Of a stretch of DNA of 41,921 nucleotides, positions 7,300 to 14,171 are shown one piece after another. Location: contig NCEV01000012.1 of assembly GCA_002280875.1 (NCBI GenBank), positions 1 to 41,921 of the forward strand, written 5' to 3'. The notes beneath the pieces were generated by a model that searched no databases, was not told the origin of the DNA, and saw only the letters and a program-made list of their open reading frames with translations. The stretch's first letter is position 1, and each line of letters opens with the position of its first letter. The position numbers and the translations under genes are program-made. Origin of the DNA: Caulobacter sp. 32-67-35. GTDB taxonomy: Bacteria; Pseudomonadota; Alphaproteobacteria; Caulobacterales; Caulobacteraceae.

Positions 7300-8349
7300 A
7301 TGATCCTCCTCGCGCTCGCCGTCGTCTTCTTCCTCGTTCTGTTGAACGGGGTTTTCTCCATGTCTGAACTGGCGGTGGTTTCCGCCCGCCGGGCCAGGCT
7401 CCAGACCTATGCCGATCGCGGCGACAAGGGCGCCAAGCTGGCCCTGGCCATGGCCGAGCATCCGACCCGGTTCCTGTCGGCCGTGCAGGTGGGCATCACC
7501 CTGATCGGCATCCTGGCCGGCGCCTATGGCCAGGCCACCATCGCCGGGGCCCTGGACCTGTGGCTGGAACCCATGCCGGTCGTCGGGCCCCATTCGGAGA
7601 TCATCGCCACCATCGTCGTGGTCATCGGCCTGACCTATGTGTCGGTGATCCTCGGCGAGCTGGTGCCCAAGCGCCTGGCCCTGCTGTTCCCCGACGCCAT
7701 CGCCCGCCGCATGGCGCCGTTCTCCCTGGCCGACACGCCCGAAGAGATCCTGGCCGAGATCCGCAGCTGCCGCTATTCGCGCATCGTGGTCGCCACCGAC
7801 GATGATCTGGACGGCGATATCGGCGTGGTCCTGAAGAAGGACCTGCTGGACGCGGCTCTGAGCGGCGGTCCGATCGACGTGCTGGCCCATGTGCAGCAGC
7901 CCATCGCCATCCCCGAGACCATGTCGCTGCTGCGCGCCATGGCCCTGTTCAAGCAGACCCCGCTGCACATGGCCCTGGTGGTCGACGAGTTTGGCTCGGT
8001 GCAGGGGGTGATCACGCCCATCGACCTGCTGGAAATGATCGCCGGCGACTTCCCCGAAAGCCATGACGACACCGAGACCCGCATCCTGCGCCGCGAGGAC
8101 GGCTCGTGGCTGGTCGACGCCCGCCTCGACATCCAGGACCTCAACGACGCCCTGGGCGAGGCCTTCGAGGCCGAAGGCGGGTACCACACCGTGGCCGGCC
8201 TGATCCTCGACCGCCTGGGCCGCATCCCCCGCGAGGGCGAGATCGTCGAGCTGGGCGGCTTCGATGTCGAGATCGTCGACATGGATGGGTCGCGGATCGA
8301 CAAGGTGATTTTGAAGCCGTGTTTGAGGCGCAAGGCGGACGGGGAGTAG
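7300..8349 (+). CDS. CNNM/CBS/CorC-domain membrane protein (HlyC/CorC family), internally shortened
   Basis: 349 residues, against roughly 430 for full-length members. The N-terminal CNNM (DUF21) region has hydrophobic segments at about 1-22, 57-80 and 98-118 and the family motif ILGELVPKRLALL. After IARRMAP (residues 134-140) the sequence jumps directly to FSLADTPEEILAEIRSCRYSR, which belongs inside the first CBS domain. The last membrane helix, the acidic linker and the start of CBS1 are therefore missing, still in frame. The second CBS (about 195-250) and the C-terminal CorC_HlyC domain (about 262-345) look intact. Members are linked to magnesium/cobalt efflux or membrane integrity. The ATG at 7300 is preferred because it opens straight into the first membrane helix; the open frame reaches back to 7216. 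Function of the shortened form is doubtful. Confidence 0.8.
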   Translation: MILLALAVVFFLVLLNGVFSMSELAVVSARRARLQTYADRGDKGAKLALAMAEHPTRFLSAVQVGITLIGILAGAYGQATIAGALDLWLEPMPVVGPHSEIIATIVVVIGLTYVSVILGELVPKRLALLFPDAIARRMAPFSLADTPEEILAEIRSCRYSRIVVATDDDLDGDIGVVLKKDLLDAALSGGPIDVLAHVQQPIAIPETMSLLRAMALFKQTPLHMALVVDEFGSVQGVITPIDLLEMIAGDFPESHDDTETRILRREDGSWLVDARLDIQDLNDALGEAFEAEGGYHTVAGLILDRLGRIPREGEIVELGGFDVEIVDMDGSRIDKVILKPCLRRKADGE

Positions 8350-8418
8350 GGGGCTGCTCGCGAGTTTGGCGTTGGAGGGGGCGGCTATGGGTGGTTGTCG
8401 GACGTTCGTGGTCTCGGG

Positions 8419-8886
8419 TTAATCGTCCAGCGCCACGAATTTCAGGTCCAGATATTGCTGAATCCAGCTCGTGAACGAGGGCGCTACGAGTACGGTCTCA
8501 CCGGTTTCATGGGCGAAGAACCAAACTTCGGAACTTTGGCCTGGTGCGGCGCTATCGAAAGCGAACAGGTTGCCCATGCAATCCGAAGCGAAGGCGATCT
8601 TGTCTCTCGGCAGCCCCATTTCCCGCCACCCTTGGGTCGATGAAACCATCTCGTCTGTTGCGAGAAAATCGGCCACATCCGCGAAATCGGCCTCTGCTTC
8701 ACAGACGCTGTGCAGAAGAGCACCGGTTGGTTGTGGCAGACCAATGCTGAGGACGGCATCACGATATTCATCAGGCAAGCGGCTGCCGAGTCGATCCTCC
8801 GCTCGCTCCAAGTCGGCAAGGAGCACGGACTCCGGCGGATACTCAGGATGGGACCACTTTAGTGCGAAGTCGGCGAATGCGCGCAT
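8419..8886 (-). CDS. SUKH (SMI1/KNR4-like) domain protein
   Basis: 155 residues, one SUKH domain. The N-terminal helix with LERAEDRLGSRLPDEYRDAVL is the family's opening signature (an acidic helix, then LP.EYR..L). Later strands include KIAFASDCMGNLFAFD, a typical G-N-x-x-x-x-D segment, and VWFFAHETGE. The C-terminus (FTSWIQQYLDLKF) is also usual. SUKH proteins often serve as immunity proteins against contact-dependent or polymorphic toxins, but many are orphans of unknown role. No toxin gene is adjacent. It is cytoplasmic, with no signal peptide. The gene stands alone on the minus strand and borders a repeat-rich 1.1-kb gap. Confidence 0.75.
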   Translation of the reverse strand: MRAFADFALKWSHPEYPPESVLLADLERAEDRLGSRLPDEYRDAVLSIGLPQPTGALLHSVCEAEADFADVADFLATDEMVSSTQGWREMGLPRDKIAFASDCMGNLFAFDSAAPGQSSEVWFFAHETGETVLVAPSFTSWIQQYLDLKFVALDD

Positions 8887-9016
8887 GAAGCCCCAAAGCG
8901 TATCGGAATTACTGCTATAGCAGTGTCCTTAAGCTAACCACGTCACGCAAGGTCCGCCTTGGGTCATAAGCGCCTCTCGCCTCGTGACCCATAATCGGAC
9001 GCCCCGCGTCCCGCTC

Positions 9017-9163
9017 ATCCTTAAATCTCTTGGAGGCTGCAGCGTGCCGGTCTGACCAGGTTGGTCAAGGACCGCCTCCGGCGGCCGCGTCGCGGCGGCC
9101 CGCAGGGCCGTCCTTGAGCAACCTGGTCAGACCGGCGATCGTCTCGCCGTGAGATTTAAGGAT
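9017..9163. repeat. 147-bp long inverted repeat (cruciform-type element)
   Basis: The outer arms ATCCTTAAATCTC (9017-9029) and GAGATTTAAGGAT (9151-9163) are perfect 13-bp inverses. After asymmetric internal loops of 16 and 14 nt, a second arm of 27 bp (9046-9072 against 9110-9136) pairs with one mismatch; its core is CCGGTCTGACCAGG. A 37-nt GC-rich apex remains. The element lies in the 1.1-kb gap upstream of the SUKH gene. Inverted termini suggest a miniature mobile element, but no clear target duplication is visible. A structured RNA is the alternative. Confidence 0.75.
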
Positions 9164-9212
9164 GGCTCCCTTCGGCGCGAAGGGTGGGGCGGGGGCGCCT
9201 TTCTCATTACCC

Positions 9213-9324
9213 GTCATCCCGGGACTTGTTCCCGGGACCCATGGTTCAGCTTCCACGTGATCGCTTCGTTCTGCTCGGCGCTTGCGGCGGACAAATGGGT
9301 CCCGCGAACAAGTCGCGGGATGAC
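9213..9324. repeat. GTCATCCCGG-type intergenic palindromic repeat, copy 2
   Basis: A 112-bp element with 30-bp inverted arms (9213-9242 and 9295-9324; 28 of 30 positions pair). Its termini GTCATCCCG...GGGATGAC match the copy at 964-1055. It is a noncoding REP-like element. Confidence 0.8.
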
Positions 9325-9881
9325 GAGATTTAAAAGGTGAGAATGGGAATGGAGGGTGCCCTATCCCCGCTCTTTCCAGAACAAACCCCAACCCGATCAA
9401 CCGCTTGTAAAATAATCGATCGCGCCAATCCTACGCGCTGAAACCGCCCGCATAATCATCGCTGTCCCCGTCGCAGGGGGAGGCGCCTGGATCCGGCCCA
9501 ACAGCGGCGATGGGGATGGAGCTGAGCGGGGCCGCGCGGTCACGCGGCGGGATGGACTCTGGCCTGTTCGTTGGATTGATCCGGGGCCACGGGAAAGACC
9601 GTCGGAGGGACAGCGCGGAGCGACAGGGCGAGGGATCGTAAACCCGCCTATCGCGCATCGTCGGGGGTCGAGACGGTTAGCCGATTGACCTTGGTGCGCG
9701 CCCGTACGGGGGCTCTTGGGTATCAGAGCTGAAAGACGCTCGCTTGGCCCGATCCTCACGCAAGAACAGCTTCTGGCCGAAACGCAAACACACATCACGG
9801 TCATCCGGGTTCGCCCCGGCCGCTTCGCGCCTCCCCATCCACTTGCAGCCGATTTCGGCGCGAGGCTGAAAAGCCGTAGCT
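9325..9881. other. Gene-free stretch, possible decayed repeat
   Basis: No reading frame here has family similarity or a convincing start. At about 9605-9640 the string GCGGAGCGAC with G-rich flanks resembles the core of the hairpin cluster at 9882-9987 and may be a decayed copy. Nothing else was recognised. Confidence 0.5.
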
Positions 9882-9987
9882 GCTCCCCCTCTGGGGGAGC
9901 TGTCGCGGAGCGACTGAGGGGGCCATCGCCGCCATCTCAGAGCTTGCCCCCTCCGGCCCTCCGGGCCACCTCCCCCAGCGGGGGAGG
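9882..9987. repeat. Composite GC-rich hairpin element at the 3' end of the glycosyltransferase gene
   Basis: Four short hairpins, all with 3-nt loops, follow one another: GCTCCCCC/GGGGGAGC (9882-9900), GTCGC/GCGAC (9902-9914), GGCCC/GGGCC (9955-9967) and CCTCCCCC/GGGGGAGG (9969-9987). GAGGGGGC (9916-9923) also pairs with GCCCCCTC (9946-9953). The element abuts the stop of the minus-strand glycosyltransferase (9991), so it lies in that transcript's 3' end and may end or stabilise it. Confidence 0.7.
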
Positions 9988-9990
9988 ACC

Positions 9991-11082
9991 CTAAGCCGCC
10001 GTCCGGCCGCGCAATCGCGCCAGCCGGCGCAGGCGCCGCCAGAACCGGGTCTTTTCCGGCTCGGGATAGGGCTGCAGGTTCCGGAAGAATTCTTCGGCGC
10101 AGGCGCGCCACGAGAAGCCTTCGGCGAACTTGCGGACCACAGCGCGGTCCAGCTCCAGGCAGGCCAGGCAGGCTTCCTTCAGCCCGTCGGTCTGGCCCGG
10201 GGCCAGGACGCCGGCGTTGGAGCCTGGGATGATGTCGATGGGGCCGGGGGCCGAGAAGGCGGCGACAGGCACGCCGGCGGCCATGGCCTCCAGGATCACC
10301 AGGCCGAAGGTGTCGGTCAGGGAGGGGAAGCAGAAGACGTCCGCGCAGCCGAAATAGCGGCCCAGCTCCTCGCCGAACTTGGCGCCGGCGAACACCACGT
10401 CGGGATATTTCTCGGCCAGCTCTTCGCGCTGCGGGCCGTCGCCGACGATGACCTTGGTGCCGGGCAGGTCCAGGCTGGCGAAGGCCTCGATGTTCTTCTC
10501 GACGGCCACGCGGCCGACATTGAGGAAGATCGGCCGGGCCAGGCCCTCGAACACGTCGGGCTCGCCGGGGGCGCGGGGCTTGAAGATGTCGGTGTCGACG
10601 CCCCGCGACCATGGCGAGAGGTTACGGAACCCGTGCTTGGCCAGCTCGTCGCGCATGGTGGGCGTGGCCACCATCAACCGCCCGGAGGGCTTATGGAACC
10701 AGCGCATATAGGTGTAGCCGGCGGCCAGCGGCAAAGGCAGGCGGGCCGAGACATATTCGGGGAACTTGGTGTGATAGCTGGTCGTGAACGGCAGCTTCCA
10801 CTCCAGGCAGATGCGGCGCGCGGCCAGGCCGATCGGGCCTTCGGTGGCGATGTGGATCGCCTCGGGCTCGAACGACTTGAAGCGGTCCTGCACCGGCTCA
10901 TAGGCGCCGATGGCCAGCTTGATTTCCGGATAGGTCGGCAGGGGAAAGGTCGGGAACTGGTCGGGGCTGACGACGTCGACCTCGTGGCCCATGGCGCGCA
11001 GTTCGTCGACCACCCGGGTCAGGGTGCGAACCACGCCATTGACTTGAGGTTCCCAGGCATCCGTGGCGAGCAGTATTCGCAT
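9991..11082 (-). CDS. Family-4 (GT-B) glycosyltransferase
   Basis: 363 residues. The N-terminal Rossmann domain begins MRILLATDAWEPQVNGVVRTL, the opening of GT4 mannosyl/glucosyltransferases that act on lipid acceptors. The C-terminal donor domain contains FLNVGRVAVEKNIEAF, VIVGDGPQREEL and the E-x7-E-like SLTDTFGLVILEAMAAG that binds the nucleotide sugar. It probably transfers a sugar from a nucleotide donor to a membrane lipid at the cytoplasmic face. The start at 11082 shares one base with the stop of the upstream metallophosphoesterase gene (TGATG), so the two proteins are co-translated and likely act on one pathway. Donor and acceptor are not readable. Confidence 0.85.
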   Translation of the reverse strand: MRILLATDAWEPQVNGVVRTLTRVVDELRAMGHEVDVVSPDQFPTFPLPTYPEIKLAIGAYEPVQDRFKSFEPEAIHIATEGPIGLAARRICLEWKLPFTTSYHTKFPEYVSARLPLPLAAGYTYMRWFHKPSGRLMVATPTMRDELAKHGFRNLSPWSRGVDTDIFKPRAPGEPDVFEGLARPIFLNVGRVAVEKNIEAFASLDLPGTKVIVGDGPQREELAEKYPDVVFAGAKFGEELGRYFGCADVFCFPSLTDTFGLVILEAMAAGVPVAAFSAPGPIDIIPGSNAGVLAPGQTDGLKEACLACLELDRAVVRKFAEGFSWRACAEEFFRNLQPYPEPEKTRFWRRLRRLARLRGRTAA

Positions 11083-11906
11083 CAGGCGGCGGCAGGCTCC
11101 GGCAGGGGCTCGTCACGGGACGGGGCGAGCTTGCGGTCGATCACCGACCACGAGCGCAGCTTGGCCCATTCGAGGATTTCGAGGTGACCGTCGGCGTGTT
11201 CGACGAGGGCGGTGCAGCTTTCCACCCAGTCACCATCGTTCACATAGGTGATTCCGTCTATGTCGCGCATCTCGGCCTTGTGGATGTGTCCGCAGATCAC
11301 GCCGTCGACCCCCCGCCGGCGCGCCTCGTCGGCCACGGCGGCCTCGAAGTTCTCGATGAAATGCAATGCGTTCTTCACCTTGACCTTCAGATAGGCCGAG
11401 AGACTCCAGTAGCCGAACCCCATGCGTCGCCGAGCGCGGTTCAGCAAGGTATTCAGCATCAGGATGGTTCTATAGGACCAATCGCCGAGGAAGGCGAGCC
11501 ACCTGGCCTGCTGTACAACACCGTCGAATTCGTCGCCGTGCACCACCAGGTAGCGCTTGCCGTCGGCGGCCTCGTGGATGACGTCGCGGGCCACCACGAC
11601 GCCGCCGAAATGGACGCCGCAGAAGTCGCGGATGCGGTCGTCGTGGTTGCCGGGGACGTAGATCACCTCGGTGCCCTTGCGGGCCAGGCGCAGGATCTTC
11701 TGAACCACGTCATTGTGGCTCTGCGGCCAGAACCAGCCGCTGCGCAGCTTCCAGCCGTCGATGATGTCGCCCACCAGATACAGCTTCTCGCATTCGACGT
11801 GGCGAATGAAGTCCAGCAGCAGTTCGGCCTGGCAGCCGCGCGTGCCCAGATGCAGGTCGCTGATGAAGATGCTGCGATAGTGGCGGACAGCGGATTCGGC
11901 GCTCAT
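11082..11906 (-). CDS. LpxH-like metallophosphoesterase (UDP-diacylglucosamine diphosphatase family)
   Basis: 274 residues of calcineurin-like phosphoesterase fold. All metal-site motifs are visible in order: SDLHLG (from residue 16), GDIIDGW, GNHDD, HGDEFD and GHIH. The family includes LpxH/YbbF, which splits UDP-2,3-diacylglucosamine in lipid A synthesis. Caulobacter-type bacteria are known to use the unrelated LpxI for that step, so this paralogue may dephosphorylate another lipid intermediate, in step with the overlapping glycosyltransferase. Start ATG at 11906 has a GGGGGG run about 5 nt upstream. The frame stays open far beyond this start, but the upstream part lies antisense to other genes and has no similarity. 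Confidence 0.85.
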   Translation of the reverse strand: MSAESAVRHYRSIFISDLHLGTRGCQAELLLDFIRHVECEKLYLVGDIIDGWKLRSGWFWPQSHNDVVQKILRLARKGTEVIYVPGNHDDRIRDFCGVHFGGVVVARDVIHEAADGKRYLVVHGDEFDGVVQQARWLAFLGDWSYRTILMLNTLLNRARRRMGFGYWSLSAYLKVKVKNALHFIENFEAAVADEARRRGVDGVICGHIHKAEMRDIDGITYVNDGDWVESCTALVEHADGHLEILEWAKLRSWSVIDRKLAPSRDEPLPEPAAA

Positions 11907-12158
11907 GCGGGCCCCCCGGTTGCTGCGCCTGGTCGATCCGCCCCCGGATTGGTCGCGACCCTTGGCGAGTTCTCCGGCGATAAGCTGATTGCATGTCGCT
12001 TTGATGAAGCTGCGTTCCGCTGCGGGCGCTGCGAAAACGGGCGCCGGGCGCTGGGCGGGGGTCATCGGCGGCGGCGACGACAGCGCGGCGACGCGGCGGC
12101 GGGGCCAAGCGCGCCAAGGGCTGTTGCGATGCAGCATGGCCCGCACTAGATCATCACC

Positions 12159-12788
12159 ATGGACGCCGCCCGCCTCGCCAAAGACACGCCGAAATCGTTG
12201 AAAACGCGGGCGCGGATTCTCGATTGCGCGATGAAGCTGATCGCCCAGATCGGCTATCACGCCGCCACCAATCCGGTGATCGCCGATGCCGCGGGCCTGA
12301 CGCGGGGGGCGATGCTGTATCACTTCCCCACCCGCGAGGCCCTGGTCGAGGCCGCCGTGGCCCATGTCCAGGCCGAGCGCTCGGCCCTGTTTCGCGCCGC
12401 CGCCGACACCCTGCCGCCCGGGGGCGATGTCACCGAGCACGCCATCGACAGCTACTGGGACCTGCTGCACAGCGTGCCGTTCATGGCCTTCGCCGAGCTG
12501 GAGGCGGCCGGCCGCACCGATCCGGCCATCCAGGCCCTGCTGACCCCGGCCCAGGCCGAGTTCGATCGGGCCCAGGCCGGCGACCACTTCCTGAAGATCC
12601 TGCACGCTGGGGCGGGGCCCCGCTTCCAGGCCAGCCGGGACCTGGCCCGCTTCATGCTGGAAGGCCTGGCGCGCTCCACCCTGACCTATGACCGGGACGG
12701 CCGGCAGGAGCGCCTGCTGATGCTGATCAAGCGCGCCACCCACATGCTTAACCGCAAGGGCGACATCCAGGATCTCTGGCCGGACTGA
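12159..12788 (+). CDS. TetR/AcrR-family transcriptional regulator
   Basis: 209 residues. The N-terminal helix-turn-helix (about residues 14-62) contains ARILDCAMKLIAQIGYHAAT and the recognition segment GLTRGAMLYHFPTREALVEA, both typical of TetR. The rest is the helical ligand/dimer domain. Inducer and target are unknown. It is divergent from the metallophosphoesterase gene (253 nt between starts) and convergent with the aminotransferase (23 nt between stops). Regulation of the divergent lipid pair is possible; no operator palindrome stood out. Confidence 0.85.
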   Translation: MDAARLAKDTPKSLKTRARILDCAMKLIAQIGYHAATNPVIADAAGLTRGAMLYHFPTREALVEAAVAHVQAERSALFRAAADTLPPGGDVTEHAIDSYWDLLHSVPFMAFAELEAAGRTDPAIQALLTPAQAEFDRAQAGDHFLKILHAGAGPRFQASRDLARFMLEGLARSTLTYDRDGRQERLLMLIKRATHMLNRKGDIQDLWPD

Positions 12789-12811
12789 TCCCCCTTGGCC
12801 GGAATCAGGGT

Positions 12812-13891
12812 CTAGACGGCGAGCGCCCTTGGCAGAACCTGGGCGAACACCTCCAGCTCGGCCGGGCTGGCCGTGCCGACCCGGATCCAGGTGGGATGAC
12901 GGGCGCTGTCGAACACCCGCACCTCGACTCCCATCGTCGCCAGGGTCTTCTGGAACGCCAGGTTCGGCTTGCCCGTATCGACGAACACATAGGTGCCGAA
13001 CGACGGCAGATAGCCCAGCCCATTGGCCTTGCAGATCGCGTAGATCGTCTCGCGGCAGCCTTCGAGATAGGCCTTGGCGCCGGCCAGATAGGTGGCGTCG
13101 CCATAGCAGGCCAGGGCCGCCGCCAGGCCAGGCCTGCCCTTGTGGGTCGGGATCAGGCTCTTCAGCTGCCTGACCCGTTCGGGCCGGGCGATGATGAACC
13201 CGACCCGCAGGCCGGCCATGCCATAGACCTTCGAGAACGTGCGGGCGACGACCACATCGTGACCGGCCTTGACCAGATCGATCATCGAGTGACGGACGGG
13301 ATCGGGGCTGATCTCGACATAGGCCTCGTCGACGATCACCGGCGCCTGCTTCGACGCCGCCATGCAGAAGGCGCGCAGGGCGTCCGGGTCCATCAGCAGG
13401 CCGGTCGGATTGTTGGGATTGCACACATAGACGCAGCCCGCGCCGCGGGCCCTGGCGGCGAGCGCCGGCAGGTCGATCTGGTGGTCGCCCGTCACCGGAA
13501 TCCAGTCCAGTTTCGCGCCCTGCCGCTCGGCATAGGTCAGGGGCGTCGCATAGGTCGGCTGCGGCGCGACGATGGGACCAGTCTTCGAGAAATGGGTCGA
13601 CAGCAGCGACAGCGCTTCCAGCGATCCGTTGCACAGGCCCACCATGTCGGGACTGACGCCTTCTCGCCGGGCGATGGCCTCGACCAGCGGCGGCTCCAGC
13701 GACCAGGCGTAGTAGGGCGTTTTCTCCAGCGCCCCGGCGGCGGCCCTGCGAGCGGCAGGGCTGGGACCGTAGGGGTTCTCGGTAACGCCCAGATGGGCGC
13801 GGATCGCCGGCGGCGGCAGGGTTTCGGCGGCGACGAGGGTGGGAGCCAGGGCGGCGCCGCCGATGAGCAGGCCTCGTCGCGTCGTGTCCAT
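12812..13891 (-). CDS. Class I/II PLP aminotransferase, histidinol-phosphate-aminotransferase-like, with Tat signal
   Basis: 359 residues of fold type I aminotransferase. The PLP lysine is K221 in TFSKVYGMAGLRVG; CNPNNPTG (157-164) and IVDEAY (186-191) are the cofactor-binding segments. It resembles HisC-type enzymes, which exchange an amino group between histidinol phosphate or aromatic amino acids and a 2-oxo acid. The N-terminus is unusual: MDTTRRGLLIGGAALAPTLVAA is a twin-arginine signal with a hydrophobic core and a likely cleavage site near residues 20-22. The folded, cofactor-loaded enzyme would then be periplasmic, so it is unlikely to be the biosynthetic HisC. Start ATG 13891 is required for the signal. 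An amino-acid permease lies divergently upstream. Confidence 0.85.
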   Translation of the reverse strand: MDTTRRGLLIGGAALAPTLVAAETLPPPAIRAHLGVTENPYGPSPAARRAAAGALEKTPYYAWSLEPPLVEAIARREGVSPDMVGLCNGSLEALSLLSTHFSKTGPIVAPQPTYATPLTYAERQGAKLDWIPVTGDHQIDLPALAARARGAGCVYVCNPNNPTGLLMDPDALRAFCMAASKQAPVIVDEAYVEISPDPVRHSMIDLVKAGHDVVVARTFSKVYGMAGLRVGFIIARPERVRQLKSLIPTHKGRPGLAAALACYGDATYLAGAKAYLEGCRETIYAICKANGLGYLPSFGTYVFVDTGKPNLAFQKTLATMGVEVRVFDSARHPTWIRVGTASPAELEVFAQVLPRALAV

Positions 13892-14171
13892 GGGTCGCTC
13901 TCCGCTATCGGTTCTGCAGTTGAGGCGCGGGCGATGACAGGATCAAGACGTCTGTCGGGTCCGGGCGATGGCGGGCAGGATCTGCCCTGTCCTGGAGCGG
14001 AACCGCCGTTCAGGGACAGTTTGCGGGCAAACCCGCCCAGAATCCCCGCGATCGTTCCGTCTGGCGGGCCGGGCCGACAATCTTCGGCAGGAAATGCCCC
14101 CGCCGATCGCGCACGTCTTGGCGAAAGGCGTCGCCCAACCCATGGTCGCGGCGGAGACGAAGTCGGAGGGA

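Noticed and set aside
9397-9804. Minus-strand reading frame in the repeat-rich gap
   Set aside because: It is built from the repeat element and its surroundings, is rich in R/S/P, has no start signal and no family similarity.
9797-9830. tRNA T-arm-like CCGGGTTCGCCCCGG
   Set aside because: The loop is too short for a T-arm, and no acceptor, D- or anticodon arm can be built around it.
11907-13634. Upstream extension of the metallophosphoesterase frame to 850 codons
   Set aside because: The extension lies antisense to the TetR gene and out of frame with the aminotransferase. Homologues begin at the SDLHLG region with a short N-terminus, and the ATG at 11906 has a purine-rich upstream site.
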